From assembly GCA_011050085.1 (NCBI GenBank), contig DRGL01000081.1:62001-126000 (forward strand): a stretch of 64,000 nucleotides of DNA. Reading direction: 5' to 3'. Made by a program: the position numbers and the translations under genes. The stretch comes from Pricia antarctica. Lineage in GTDB: Bacteria > Bacteroidota > Bacteroidia > Flavobacteriales > Flavobacteriaceae. Below the pieces are notes generated by a model. The model was not told the DNA's origin. It saw only the letters and a program-made list of their open reading frames with translations, and ran no database searches. Positions 17,128 to 26,833 of this stretch are shown piece by piece; position 1 is the first letter of the stretch, and each line of letters opens with the position of its first letter.

Positions 17128-17979
17128 ATGAGGAATTTTTTAATGTTATTCTTTCTATCGTACGGTTTGCTGGTTAATGCACAGCAAAGTGGTTCCGGCG
17201 ATTTGGCGCTAAATTCCGAAAAAAATAAGGTAACACACAAAAGCTTCAAACAGCCAAAAAAGGAATCTACTTTCCAACCGGGCGAGTGGCTAAAATTCCG
17301 GATGCATTACGGTTTTTTGAATGCCAGTTATGCGACCTTGCACGTTAAAGCCAACATGATAAAGGGTGTTCCCGTATATCATGTTATCGGAAAAGGCCGG
17401 ACTTCAGGTTTTGCCAGTATCTTTTTCAATGTAGACGATACCTATGAAAGTTATTTTGGGATGGAAGATGGAAAACCCTATAAGTTTATCCGCAAGATTA
17501 ATGAAGGTGGTTATGTTAAAGATTACGAGATAAATTTCGACCATAAAAAAGATACTGCAGTACTAAACGATAAAAAGAACAAGAAAACCTACGATTTTGA
17601 TTTACAAGACAGTATCCAAGATTTACTGTCCGCTTTTTATTATCTGAGAAATAATTATGACCCTGAAGATTTGGTAGAGGGCGAAGCGGTGAAGTTAAAA
17701 ATGTTGTATGATGATGAAGGTATTTTTGACTTTAAACTAAAATATTTAGGAACCGAAATCTTAAAAACTAAGTTCGGTAAGGTCGAATGTTATAAATTTA
17801 GACCTTTGGTACAGTCAGGCAGGGTTTTTAAAGAGCAAGAAAGCTTGACCCTTTGGGTTTCTAATGATGATAATCGTATACCCGTTCGTATACAGGCAGA
17901 TTTGTCTGTAGGTTCGATAAAAGTAGACCTTGAAGCCTATAACGGATTAAAAAACCAGTTTAAGATAATTATGGATTAA
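17128..17979 (+). CDS. DUF3108 domain-containing secreted protein
   Basis: The 283-residue protein has a signal peptide (about residues 1-18, ending VNAQ). A DUF3108 domain runs from about residue 50, with GEWLKFRMHYGFLNASYATLHV and the later segment LSAFYYLRN that are typical of the family. DUF3108 proteins of Bacteroidota are periplasmic or outer-envelope beta-rich proteins of unknown function. The next gene, of the tryptophan 2,3-dioxygenase family, starts 66 bases on, then an M23 lipoprotein and pgi follow on the same strand, so this may be the first gene of an operon. Confidence 0.85.
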   Translation: MRNFLMLFFLSYGLLVNAQQSGSGDLALNSEKNKVTHKSFKQPKKESTFQPGEWLKFRMHYGFLNASYATLHVKANMIKGVPVYHVIGKGRTSGFASIFFNVDDTYESYFGMEDGKPYKFIRKINEGGYVKDYEINFDHKKDTAVLNDKKNKKTYDFDLQDSIQDLLSAFYYLRNNYDPEDLVEGEAVKLKMLYDDEGIFDFKLKYLGTEILKTKFGKVECYKFRPLVQSGRVFKEQESLTLWVSNDDNRIPVRIQADLSVGSIKVDLEAYNGLKNQFKIIMD

Positions 17980-18045
17980 TTCGCTCTGAATAGTGAGAAT
18001 CGATTTTAAATTATCCTTTTATCAAGACAAAATTTATTTCTGAGG

Positions 18046-19008
18046 ATGAAAGATAAAGCGCGGATCGGTGAACAGGTCTTGAAGCTTGAAGAGAAGTATA
18101 AAGACTCGGGCCAAGATTTGAGCGCCTATCTCGATGGATTGCTACACCAAAGATATCTAACGTATTGGGATTATATCAATCTTGATACGCTCTTGAGTTT
18201 ACAGCAACCGCGCACCTATTTTCCCGATGAGGAAATATTCATCATGTATCATCAGATTACCGAGTTATATTTCAAGCTTATCCTGCACGAGCAAAAGCAA
18301 TTGGTTGACGACCGTTCCCAAAACTTGGATTTCTTTATCCAAAAGGCAAAGCGAATTAATAGCTATTACGAAGCTTTGATTTCATCGTTCGGCATTATGA
18401 TAAAGGGTATGGAGCGCGAACAGTTCTTGCAATACCGTATGGCATTGCTTCCTGCCAGCGGATTTCAATCAGCACAGTTCCGCATGATCGAGATTTATGC
18501 GACTCCATTGGAGAACCTGGTACACCATTCAAGACGCAATCAATTTTCAGTAAAAAATAGCGTCGAAGAACTGTACAGTGAAATTTATTGGAAAAAAGGA
18601 GCTACGGATTTGGCTACCGGTGAAAAAACTCTTACGTTAAAGCAATTCGAGTATCGGTATACCCCGAGGTTGATTCGCATTGCGAAACAAGTATATAGCA
18701 ATACAATATATCATAAATATCAAGGGCTGTCGCAGAAGAAAAAAGATACTAAAGCGCTGATCGAAGCGTTAAAGACATTAGATAGCAACGCGAATATCAA
18801 TTGGCCCTTAATGCACATGGGTGCGGCACATAGACATTTAGCGAACGATAAGGGCGAAATCGAAGCCACGGGAGGTACAAATTGGAAAGAATATTTACCT
18901 CCTGCTTTTCAGAACATCATATTTTTTCCGGAGTTATATTCCGAACAGGAGACAAGTGAATGGGGAAAGCAATGGGTCGACCATATGTTCAATCCCGACA
19001 AGAAATAA
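18046..19008 (+). CDS. tryptophan 2,3-dioxygenase family protein
   Basis: The 320-residue protein contains the family's N-terminal pattern YWDYINLDTLLSLQ and DEEIFIMYHQITELYFKL, with the substrate-pocket histidine and tyrosine/phenylalanine residues. Near the C-terminus HMGAAHRHL and TGGTNWKEYL correspond to the haem-ligand and substrate-carboxylate region. Classical enzymes open the indole ring of tryptophan to N-formylkynurenine using haem. The C-terminal loop TGGTNW differs from the GTGGSSG form of well-studied enzymes, so specificity may be altered. No other kynurenine pathway genes are adjacent. The family call is strong; activity on tryptophan is inferred. Confidence 0.85.
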   Translation: MKDKARIGEQVLKLEEKYKDSGQDLSAYLDGLLHQRYLTYWDYINLDTLLSLQQPRTYFPDEEIFIMYHQITELYFKLILHEQKQLVDDRSQNLDFFIQKAKRINSYYEALISSFGIMIKGMEREQFLQYRMALLPASGFQSAQFRMIEIYATPLENLVHHSRRNQFSVKNSVEELYSEIYWKKGATDLATGEKTLTLKQFEYRYTPRLIRIAKQVYSNTIYHKYQGLSQKKKDTKALIEALKTLDSNANINWPLMHMGAAHRHLANDKGEIEATGGTNWKEYLPPAFQNIIFFPELYSEQETSEWGKQWVDHMFNPDKK

Positions 19009-19030
19009 CACATAATTACGAGTATACATC

Positions 19031-20338
19031 ATGAGGAAATATTGGGGCATCATTTTTATTTTAATAGTAACTTTTTCATGTACAGAGAACAAAGATTCTG
19101 CTTCGGATATGAGCAATGCCGATAAAAGAATCCCTGCCCTTATTCCCATAGAAAAACCAATTATCAAACAGTTCGGGTTCGACCTCAATGAATTTACGGT
19201 CCAACAAGATACGATTAGAAGAGGCGATAGTTTCGGAGAACTCATGCTGCAGCATAAGGTAGACTATCCCAAAATTTATAAAATTTCACAGGAATATCGC
19301 GATACGTTCGATGTCCGTAAAATAAGGGTCGGAAATCCATATATCATCCTAAAATCAAAGGATACCATACAAAGCGCACAAGTTTTTATTTATGAGAACG
19401 ATGCCATCAATTATACGGTGGTAGATTTCAGGGATAGCGTTAGGGCCTATAAAGAAAGGAAAAAAGTAAAATTTGTAGAGAAAGAGTTGTCCGGGGTTAT
19501 AGAAACCAGTTTGTCGGATGCGTTATTGCAACAGGGGATAGATTATATGGTGACCCATAATTTGGCCAACGTCTATGCTTGGACCATAGATTTCTCTAGG
19601 CTTCAAAAAGGTGATAAATTCAAGGTAATATACAAGGAGAAATTTATCAACGATTCTATTTATGCGGGATCTGAACCTGTAGAAGCTGCTTATTTTGAAC
19701 ACAACGGTAAACCGATTTATGCGTTTGCCTACGAAAATGATTCCTTAAGAAGTATAGTCGATTATTTTGATGAAGGTGCCAACAATTTAAGGCGGACCTT
19801 TTTAAGGATGCCCGTAGAATTCGGTAGGTTGTCATCAAGATATAACTTGAAACGAAGGATTCGCTATTATGGAAACCGTATTAGACCCCATATGGGTACA
19901 GATTATGCTGCACCTGTAGGCACACCAATTATGGCCACCGCCGATGGTACCGTTACCGAGTCGACACGAAGGGGCGGTAATGGTAAATATGTAAAGATTC
20001 GTCATAACGGCACTTATTCGACCCAGTATTTACATATGAAAAAGCAGAATGTCAAAAAGGGCGAATTCGTTAGACAGGGTGATGTTATAGGATGGGTCGG
20101 AATGACCGGAAATACTAGTGGTCCGCACGTTTGCTACCGTTTTTGGCGACATGGAAGGCAGGTAGATCCCTTAAAAGAAGAACTTCCGAAGGCCGAACCT
20201 TTGGCTGAGACGCTACAGCCCGAATATTTCGCATACATCGCACCAATCAAAGATCAGTTAGACTGTATGGTCTATCCTGAAATACCGGTCGAAAGTAATG
20301 TAGATGCCGATGATATAGCTTCGCTAAATCTTGAATAG
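19031..20338 (+). CDS. M23 family metallopeptidase lipoprotein
   Basis: The 435-residue protein has a lipoprotein signal with a cysteine in TFSCTENKD, placing it in the envelope. An OapA/LysM-like region spans about residues 55-120 (RRGDSFGELMLQHK). The peptidase domain lies at about 275-390. The first zinc motif HMGTD and the histidine in QYLHMKK are present. The final motif, normally HxH, reads GPHVCYRFW, so the second histidine is replaced by cysteine. Cysteine can bind zinc, and I have seen this form described as usual in flavobacterial homologues. The likely role is cleavage of peptidoglycan cross-links. It starts 22 bases after the dioxygenase gene. Confidence 0.87.
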   Translation: MRKYWGIIFILIVTFSCTENKDSASDMSNADKRIPALIPIEKPIIKQFGFDLNEFTVQQDTIRRGDSFGELMLQHKVDYPKIYKISQEYRDTFDVRKIRVGNPYIILKSKDTIQSAQVFIYENDAINYTVVDFRDSVRAYKERKKVKFVEKELSGVIETSLSDALLQQGIDYMVTHNLANVYAWTIDFSRLQKGDKFKVIYKEKFINDSIYAGSEPVEAAYFEHNGKPIYAFAYENDSLRSIVDYFDEGANNLRRTFLRMPVEFGRLSSRYNLKRRIRYYGNRIRPHMGTDYAAPVGTPIMATADGTVTESTRRGGNGKYVKIRHNGTYSTQYLHMKKQNVKKGEFVRQGDVIGWVGMTGNTSGPHVCYRFWRHGRQVDPLKEELPKAEPLAETLQPEYFAYIAPIKDQLDCMVYPEIPVESNVDADDIASLNLE

Positions 20339-20416
20339 CCTTTTCGATTGCGTTTGTGAGTAGTACATTAAAGGTTTATTTTAGCTATCGTACATAATAG
20401 CTAAAAACACCACTGC

Positions 20417-22054
20417 ATGTCACTACAAAATATAAATCCCACTACTACAAAAGCTTGGGAAAACCTTTCCGAACATTTTAAGGATACCAAAAACGCACAT
20501 CTCAAAGAGTTATTTGCTTCAGATGCCAAAAGAGCTAAAACCTTCACGCTAAAGTGGAATGATTTTCTCGTAGACTTCTCCAAAAACAGGATAACTACCG
20601 AAACCTTTGACCTTCTTTTGCAATTGGCGAAAGAGGTGAACCTTAAAGATGCCATAAAGAAACAATTTGCCGGTGATGTGATCAACCAGACCGAGGGTCG
20701 CGAGGTTTTGCATACGGCTTTACGTGCCAGAAAAAATGACACTGTAATGGTGAATGGTGAAAACGTTGTCCCTGGTGTATATAAGGTCAAGGCGCATATC
20801 AAAAGCTTTACCGACAGCGTGATTTCTGGAGAAATCAAAGGCTATACCGGAAAAGCATTTACCGATGTTGTAAATATCGGTATCGGGGGTTCTGATTTGG
20901 GTCCAGCTATGGTTACGGAGGCCCTTAAATATTACAAAAACCATCTCAAGATGCATTTCGTCAGCAATGTTGACGGTGATCATGTAAACGAAATTATAAA
21001 GGAACTTGACCCTGAAACCACACTGTTTGTTGTGGTTTCTAAAACCTTTACCACCCAAGAAACCTTAAGTAATGCTACAACGATTAAAAATTGGTTTCTA
21101 ACGCACGCTTCGCAGAAAGATATCGCCAAACATTTTGCGGCAGTTTCTACAAATACCGAGGCGATTTCAGAATTCGGTATTGCTGAGGAAAACGTATTTC
21201 CGATGTCTGACTGGGTCGGTGGTCGATTCTCTTTATGGAGTGCCGTGGGATTATCGATAGCATTGGCGGTAGGGTCCGAGAATTTTGAGGCCTTGTTGGA
21301 AGGCGCCAATGAAATGGACGAACATTTTCAATCTGCGGATTTCGAAGAGAACATCCCCGTGGTTTTAGCACTGCTTAGTGTTTGGTACAACAATTTTTAT
21401 GGCGCAGAGACCGAGGCGGTCATACCGTATTCACAATACCTTCACCGTTTGCCCGCTTACCTGCAACAGGGCGTTATGGAAAGCAATGGTAAAAGTGTCG
21501 ACCGTAACGGTAACCGCGTCGATTATCAAACAGGTACCATTATTTGGGGAGAACCGGGTACAAATTCCCAGCATGCTTTCTTTCAGCTGATTCATCAGGG
21601 CACAAAATTAATTCCTGTAGATTTTATAGGATTTAAAAAGTCATTGCACGGTGACTCAGGACATCATAATAAGCTTATGGCAAACTATTTCGCCCAAACG
21701 GAAGCCCTTATGAACGGTAAGACCGCGGATGAGGTCCGTAAAGAACTTAAACAAAAAGATATGTCTGAGCCAGAAATGGAGAAGCTTGTTCCGTTCAAGG
21801 TTTTCGAAGGCAATAAACCTACAAACAGTATTTTAATAGATAAGTTGACGCCCAAATCATTGGGAAGCATTATAGCTATGTACGAGCATAAAATCTTTGT
21901 TCAAGGCATCATTTGGAACATCTTTAGCTATGATCAGTGGGGCGTTGAACTAGGCAAGCAATTAGCAGGTACCATTTTAAAGGATATTGAAGGTTCCGAA
22001 ATTGCCGATCACGACAGCTCAACACTACAACTTTTACATTCTTTTAAGAGTTGA
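20417..22054 (+). CDS. pgi: glucose-6-phosphate isomerase
   Basis: The 545-residue enzyme is full length and interconverts glucose-6-phosphate and fructose-6-phosphate in the cytosol. Recognised signature segments are [14 protein letters not shown], the phosphate-binding [13 protein letters not shown], the active-site region [26 protein letters not shown] with the catalytic glutamate, and GHHNKLMAN with the ring-opening histidine. It follows the M23 gene with a 78-base gap on the same strand. No anomalies are visible. Confidence 0.97.
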   Translation: MSLQNINPTTTKAWENLSEHFKDTKNAHLKELFASDAKRAKTFTLKWNDFLVDFSKNRITTETFDLLLQLAKEVNLKDAIKKQFAGDVINQTEGREVLHTALRARKNDTVMVNGENVVPGVYKVKAHIKSFTDSVISGEIKGYTGKAFTDVVNIGIGGSDLGPAMVTEALKYYKNHLKMHFVSNVDGDHVNEIIKELDPETTLFVVVSKTFTTQETLSNATTIKNWFLTHASQKDIAKHFAAVSTNTEAISEFGIAEENVFPMSDWVGGRFSLWSAVGLSIALAVGSENFEALLEGANEMDEHFQSADFEENIPVVLALLSVWYNNFYGAETEAVIPYSQYLHRLPAYLQQGVMESNGKSVDRNGNRVDYQTGTIIWGEPGTNSQHAFFQLIHQGTKLIPVDFIGFKKSLHGDSGHHNKLMANYFAQTEALMNGKTADEVRKELKQKDMSEPEMEKLVPFKVFEGNKPTNSILIDKLTPKSLGSIIAMYEHKIFVQGIIWNIFSYDQWGVELGKQLAGTILKDIEGSEIADHDSSTLQLLHSFKS

Positions 22055-22138
22055 TTTGCCATATGTTCATTTCTTGACAGTTTGGGTATAACTTCTTGGC
22101 TTTGAGTCAAGGCAGTTGCCAATTATCCGTTAATTTTG

Positions 22139-22168
22139 TTGTGCTGATTTAACGTTCTCTTAATATTG
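22139..22168 (+). promoter_or_regulatory. TTG-N19-TAATATTG promoter of the TonB receptor gene
   Basis: TTG at 22139-22141 and TAATATTG at 22161-22168 are separated by exactly 19 bases, the favoured Bacteroidota spacing; the -7 element has one mismatch to TAnnTTTG. Transcription should begin near 22175, leaving a leader of about 55 bases. Confidence 0.65.
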
Positions 22169-22228
22169 GTGCGCTAAAAATAAGAGACTTTTGCAGCGAA
22201 ATTGAAAAACTAACAAATACTCAAGAAA

Positions 22229-24940
22229 ATGAAAAAATTCTACTTTGCCATGGCTGCGTTTTTGATGACGGCTGTTGCTTTTTCGCAGGGAACTATAACG
22301 GGAACTGTTATGGATGGGGAGATGAACGAGCCTTTGCCTGGCGCCAATATTGTGGTAAAAGGAACTACAACCGGAGTTTCGACAGATTTTGATGGTAACT
22401 TCTCCATTGAAGTTTCTGATCCATCCGGCACGTTGGTTGTATCCTATATCGGTTATATACCCAAAGAGGTACCTTTTACTGGTCCTGGCGCAATCAGTCA
22501 AATCACCTTGCAGGAAGATGCCGAGAGCTTAGACGAAGTCATTGTTACCGGTGTTCAGGATATTGCAAAAGATCGAAAGACCCCGGTTGCCGTTTCTACG
22601 ATAAAGGCATCGGAAATACAGGAGAAACTAGGGTCTCAAGAACTTCCTGAAATTTTAAATACTACTCCTTCCATTTACGCGACCAAGTCTGGTGGTGGTT
22701 TTGGGGATGCACGAATTAACATCCGAGGCTTCGATACCAACAACTCCGCAGTTATGATTAATGGAGTGCCCGTCAATGATATGGAAAATGGTCAAGTGTA
22801 TTGGAGCAACTGGGCAGGTTTAGCTGATGTAACTTCTGCCCTTCAAGTACAGCGAGGTCTGGGTTCTTCAAAACTGGCCGTTTCTTCGGTTGGGGGTACT
22901 ATTAATGTGGTAACTAGAAGTTCCGCAAATGCACAGGGAGGAACCATTGGTGGTACAGTTGGAAATGATGGATATGTTAAGACCTTGGCCTCTTATTCTT
23001 CGGGTTTATTGGAGAATGGTTTTTCAGCGTCAATGCTGTTGAGTAGAACCGGTGGAAGTATGTATGCCGATGGTACTGAATTCGAAGGTTATAATTTTTT
23101 CGTGGCATTAGGATATGCTACTGCTAAACATAGTCTTGAGTTTACGGTAACAGGAGCACCACAATGGCACCACCAAAGAAGTCAAGCCACATCTATTGAA
23201 AATCAAATCCTTTATGGAGATGGTGATGGAGAGCCGAATAGGAGGTACAATGAAGATTGGGGCACCTTAAACGGTGAAGAATTTAGCTTTAGAAGAAATT
23301 ACTATCACAAGCCGGTAATCAGCTTGAATTGGGAGTGGAAAATCAATGATATTACCACCCTTCAAACCTCTACTTACGCCTCTTTTGGCCGTGGTGGTGG
23401 TACTGGGGAAATCGGTGAAATTAATGGGCAAAGACAATTCGCACTTCCGAGATCGGCCGATGGCCTTATTCGTGTAGATGATATTGTAGCTTATAATAGC
23501 GGACAACTAGTGCCCGATTTTAGTCCTACTCCGCGTGAGCAAATCGACGGTCTCTACCTTAATAATAGTGATACCAATCCAAATGAAAATAATACGAATG
23601 GTATAACTCGTAGAGCTTCTGTAAATTCACACGACTGGTACGGTATCTTAGCGAATTTCAATAACCAAATAAGCGATAAGTTGGTTTTAGATTTTGGTTT
23701 TGATCTTAGAACCTATAAAGGTTTTCATTACAGAAGGGTAGATAATTTACTTGGCGGGGATGCATACCTGCAAACCGACAATGATAATAACGACCCTAAT
23801 CCCATTTATCGTGAGACGTATAAATCAAATCAGCCTTGGTGGGTTTTTGGAAATATCGATGACGAAGAGAAAATAGATTATTACAATACAGGTCTTGTAA
23901 ATTGGTTAGGAGTATTTGGCCAAGCTGAGTATAACTTCACAGAAAATGTAACTGGGTTTTTACAGGGGGCATTATCCAATCAAGGTTTTGCACGGGAAGA
24001 ATTTTTTGGTGAAACACCTCCGCAAAAAACGGATTTTGAAAATATTTTAGGAGGTAACGTCAAAGGAGGCCTGAACTGGAATATAGACGCCAACCATAAC
24101 GTCTTTGGAAATGCGGGTTACTATTCCAAGCAGCCATTATTCGACGCGGTCTACATCAACTTCGGCAATAATTTAAATCCGAATCTAACTAACGAGAAAA
24201 TTGTAGGTGTAGAGTTAGGTTACGGTTACCGAAGTTCTAATTTCAGGGCTAATGTCAACCTATACCGAACCAGTTGGAAAGATAGGTTCGAAAGTGTAAG
24301 CGCAACATTCAACGCAGGTGAACCTAACGAAATCAGGGGAGCTGCAAATCTTTTAGGAATAACTCAAGTTCATAGCGGTGCGGAGTTTGACGCAAGACTT
24401 CAAGTAACCGATAGATTTGCTTTAACAGGTATGATGTCTATTGGCAATTGGGAATATCAGGGTGACGTAAGTGCTACATTCTTTGACAATGACCAGGCAC
24501 CTATAGTTATTGATGGCCAAGCCCAACAAGAAATTTTGCCTTTAGATGGGGTTAAGGTTGGCGACGCCGCCCAATTCACTGCATATATCGGTGCGGATGT
24601 CGGTATCATCGAAAATTTAAATTTTGATGCTGGCTACCGTTTTGCGGATAATCTTTACGCTGATTTTGATGCAACTGATGTCAATGAAGAAGGATCATTA
24701 AAATTGCCTTCTTTTGGTTTGGCCGATGCAGGTATATCCTATGGTCTTCCACTTGGGGATAAATTGCTAAGCTTTCGGGTAAATGTCAATAACGTTTTCG
24801 ATACCACATACATCGCTGAGTCGGATACCAATAATTTTGCTCAGCCAGGTGATACAACCTATGATGGCATTAATGTAAGTAACCGTGTGTTTTTCGGGTT
24901 TGGAAGAACATGGAATGCAAGTGTAAGATTTAATTTCTAG
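22229..24940 (+). CDS. TonB-dependent receptor with carboxypeptidase-like N-domain
   Basis: The 903-residue outer-membrane protein has a signal peptide (about 1-20). A carboxypeptidase-D-like domain spans about 22-105 (GTITGTVMDGEMNEPLPGANIVVKG). A plug domain spans about 115-240 (LPEILNTTPSIY, then DARINIRGFD), followed by a 22-strand-type barrel ending in WNASVRFNF with the terminal phenylalanine. It imports a ligand using TonB energy. No SusD partner follows, so it is probably not a polysaccharide SusCD pair; siderophores, peptides or other small ligands are possible. It stands alone, with its own promoter and terminator. The ligand cannot be told from the sequence. Confidence 0.92.
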   Translation: MKKFYFAMAAFLMTAVAFSQGTITGTVMDGEMNEPLPGANIVVKGTTTGVSTDFDGNFSIEVSDPSGTLVVSYIGYIPKEVPFTGPGAISQITLQEDAESLDEVIVTGVQDIAKDRKTPVAVSTIKASEIQEKLGSQELPEILNTTPSIYATKSGGGFGDARINIRGFDTNNSAVMINGVPVNDMENGQVYWSNWAGLADVTSALQVQRGLGSSKLAVSSVGGTINVVTRSSANAQGGTIGGTVGNDGYVKTLASYSSGLLENGFSASMLLSRTGGSMYADGTEFEGYNFFVALGYATAKHSLEFTVTGAPQWHHQRSQATSIENQILYGDGDGEPNRRYNEDWGTLNGEEFSFRRNYYHKPVISLNWEWKINDITTLQTSTYASFGRGGGTGEIGEINGQRQFALPRSADGLIRVDDIVAYNSGQLVPDFSPTPREQIDGLYLNNSDTNPNENNTNGITRRASVNSHDWYGILANFNNQISDKLVLDFGFDLRTYKGFHYRRVDNLLGGDAYLQTDNDNNDPNPIYRETYKSNQPWWVFGNIDDEEKIDYYNTGLVNWLGVFGQAEYNFTENVTGFLQGALSNQGFAREEFFGETPPQKTDFENILGGNVKGGLNWNIDANHNVFGNAGYYSKQPLFDAVYINFGNNLNPNLTNEKIVGVELGYGYRSSNFRANVNLYRTSWKDRFESVSATFNAGEPNEIRGAANLLGITQVHSGAEFDARLQVTDRFALTGMMSIGNWEYQGDVSATFFDNDQAPIVIDGQAQQEILPLDGVKVGDAAQFTAYIGADVGIIENLNFDAGYRFADNLYADFDATDVNEEGSLKLPSFGLADAGISYGLPLGDKLLSFRVNVNNVFDTTYIAESDTNNFAQPGDTTYDGINVSNRVFFGFGRTWNASVRFNF

Positions 24941-24964
24941 AATAATCACATCATAAAATGAAAT

Positions 24965-24995
24965 AACCCCAGCCTTCAGGTCGGGGTTTTTTTAT
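24965..24995 (+). terminator. Rho-independent terminator after TonB receptor gene
   Basis: ACCCC pairs with GGGGT, with an inner CCT/AGG step, followed by seven T. It lies about 25 bases after the receptor stop. Confidence 0.85.
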
Positions 24996-25033
24996 GCCCA
25001 AAATTGAGTACTTTAGTCCTTAAATTTGATTTT

Positions 25034-25471
25034 ATGTACGAAACGATACTAGTTGTTCACTCCTATTTGGCCTATATAGTACTGATTGTATTATTCTTGG
25101 CCGTAGCGAACGCCATTATGGGATGGGTCGGCGATAAAATGTTTACCATGGAAAAAGATCTTCGATTGAGTCTTTTCGCCTTGATATTTGCACATATCCA
25201 GTTATTGGTGGGGCTACTGATTTATTTCATTTCCCCAAACGGCCTACAAGCGGTACAGGCCCTGGGTATGGGCGGCCTGAATTCCGCTTCGCGTCTCTTG
25301 GCAGTGGAACATCCCTTTATCAATATTATTGCAATAGTGTTGATTACGATAGGTTGGTCACGCCATAAAAAGTTTATGGAAGGCCAAAAGAAGTTCAAGA
25401 GCATTACCATCTTTTACGGGCTCGGCCTGATCTTGATTCTAAGTCGTATTCCATGGGCACAATGGATATAA
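25034..25471 (+). CDS. four-helix membrane protein, cytochrome b-like
   Basis: The 145-residue membrane protein starts at MYETILVVHSYL (25034); an in-frame ATG ten codons earlier would overlap the terminator region. Four helices are apparent. Histidines occur in helix 1 (VVHSYLAY), helix 2 (FAHIQLL), before helix 3 (VEHPFINI) and in the following loop (SRHKKFM), a layout that could bind haem. Close relatives are often labelled cytochrome b in Bacteroidota. There is no partner gene beside it. Redox function is inferred from the histidines and should be treated as unproven. Confidence 0.65.
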   Translation: MYETILVVHSYLAYIVLIVLFLAVANAIMGWVGDKMFTMEKDLRLSLFALIFAHIQLLVGLLIYFISPNGLQAVQALGMGGLNSASRLLAVEHPFINIIAIVLITIGWSRHKKFMEGQKKFKSITIFYGLGLILILSRIPWAQWI

Positions 25472-25532
25472 TATTTTTAAGCTATTTACACCTTTGATTT
25501 TCACTCAAAAACTAAATTAAAATTCTGATTGT

Positions 25533-26126
25533 ATGAAACAAATCCTAACCTTAGCAGCCATTTTGCTAACTACCCTAAGCTTTGCGCAAAAGAAAGACCT
25601 GTTCAACGGAAAAAACCTTGACGGATGGACCGTGTATGGTACTGAAAAATGGTACGTTGAAGACGGGCTATTGATATGTGAAAGCGGACCTGATGCCCAA
25701 TATGGATACTTAGGCACGGATAAAGATTATAAAAACTTCGAATTGACCTTGCAATTTAAACAAGAGGCCGATGGAAATAGCGGTGTTTTTATTCGATCTA
25801 CTGTTGATGGTACCAAGGTAAGTGGATGGCAGATAGAGGTGGCTCCTCCGGGGCATGATACTGGCGGAATCTACGAGTCTTACGGCCGAGGATGGCTTAT
25901 CAAACCTGACCCCAAAAAGGATAAGTCGCTAAAAATGGGGAAATGGAACAAAATGAAAATCCGTGTTGAAGGCGATACGGTAACCTCATGGCTGAATGGC
26001 ACAGAAATGGTCACGCTTACCGATGCAAAAATTGGAGAGGGTGAAGGCGGTATTGCGCTTCAAATCCATGATGGTGGTGGAATTAAGGTTAAGTGGCGAG
26101 ATATCGAGATTAAGGAATTGGAATAA
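25533..26126 (+). CDS. DUF1080 (3-keto-disaccharide hydrolase-like) secreted protein
   Basis: The 197-residue protein has a signal peptide (about 1-19, ending SFAQ). A single DUF1080 domain of concanavalin-like fold follows, with the family lead KDLFNGKNLDGWTVYG, the central NSGVFIRSTVDG and the C-terminal GIALQIHDGGGIKVKWRDIEIKEL. Some DUF1080 proteins hydrolyse 3-keto-glycosides or bind carbohydrate. No glycoside oxidoreductase is next to it here. The decayed lipoprotein gene lies convergent just downstream. The family call is firm; catalytic activity is inferred. Confidence 0.88.
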   Translation: MKQILTLAAILLTTLSFAQKKDLFNGKNLDGWTVYGTEKWYVEDGLLICESGPDAQYGYLGTDKDYKNFELTLQFKQEADGNSGVFIRSTVDGTKVSGWQIEVAPPGHDTGGIYESYGRGWLIKPDPKKDKSLKMGKWNKMKIRVEGDTVTSWLNGTEMVTLTDAKIGEGEGGIALQIHDGGGIKVKWRDIEIKELE

Positions 26127-26163
26127 TATTGATTCGTTCAAACATCCGTTATTTAATGATGAA

Positions 26164-26651
26164 CTAATGAATAGAACCAAATAATTTTTCATCCGTTGAT
26201 TGTTCTGAAGATAATATATTTTCATTGTAATCAGTTTCGTCTAAATCGAAATAGCTTCCACAGAATAAGATTCCCTCACTTTCTTGCCTGACTTGCTTAT
26301 TTGTCAGGTAAAAGTTAAAGTGTCTTTTTGGGCTTCAGAGAAACTAACTACTCACTGATAGTTTCCTTCATTCCCGGTGTAAGTCGTTAAGATATTCGCT
26401 TTGTGTTTGTCAGAAATTATGGATTGTTGTTCACCAGTGAAAATTTCGCCATTGAGGGTAGTTGAAATTTCAGATATAGGTAAAATTCCATTTTCAATTA
26501 AACTTTTCACCATACTGTCAAAATATTGGACTATAAAGGACGGTGGCGCTATGAAATCAATGAAACCGCTGCATTCTTCGATAGTGTCATCATTTTTGTT
26601 ACAGGATAAAAGCGTACTCTAAACACCAAGTAAAAGAATCTATATTTTCAT
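26164..26651 (-). pseudogene. decayed lipoprotein gene with stops and a frameshift
   Basis: Reading the minus strand from the ATG at 26651 gives MKI, stop, ILLLGV, stop, STLLSCNKNDD, which is a lipoprotein signal with a lipobox cysteine broken by two TAG codons. An open stretch of about 75 codons follows (including PPSFIVQYFDSMVK and ISTTLNGEIFTGEQQ) to a TGA near 26357. Beyond it coding character continues in one frame (SFSEAQKDTL) and then in another (NFYLTNKQVRQESEGILFC, then GSYFDLDETDY) up to a stop at 26164. So there are at least three stops and one frameshift. I do not recognise the family. The intact protein would have been about 160 residues. Confidence 0.7.
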
Positions 26652-26833
26652 AAGATATTTTCTTATCTAAATGAAGAAATTCTAAAAATTTGCATTGTTT
26701 GCAGTCGAGTCATTTAAAGTCCGCCCGATGTTTTGAGTCGAAAGTCTCATGGAAATTTTGAAGATGGATGGTGTTCATTAAGTATTATTTTTTTTTCGAT
26801 TTTTTATCTCGGCGGCGCTTCCTTGTGGATTAT

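Noticed and set aside
22229-24940. First TonB receptor as a SusC of a polysaccharide locus
   Set aside because: No SusD-like lipoprotein or glycoside hydrolase follows; a terminator ends the unit right after the receptor.
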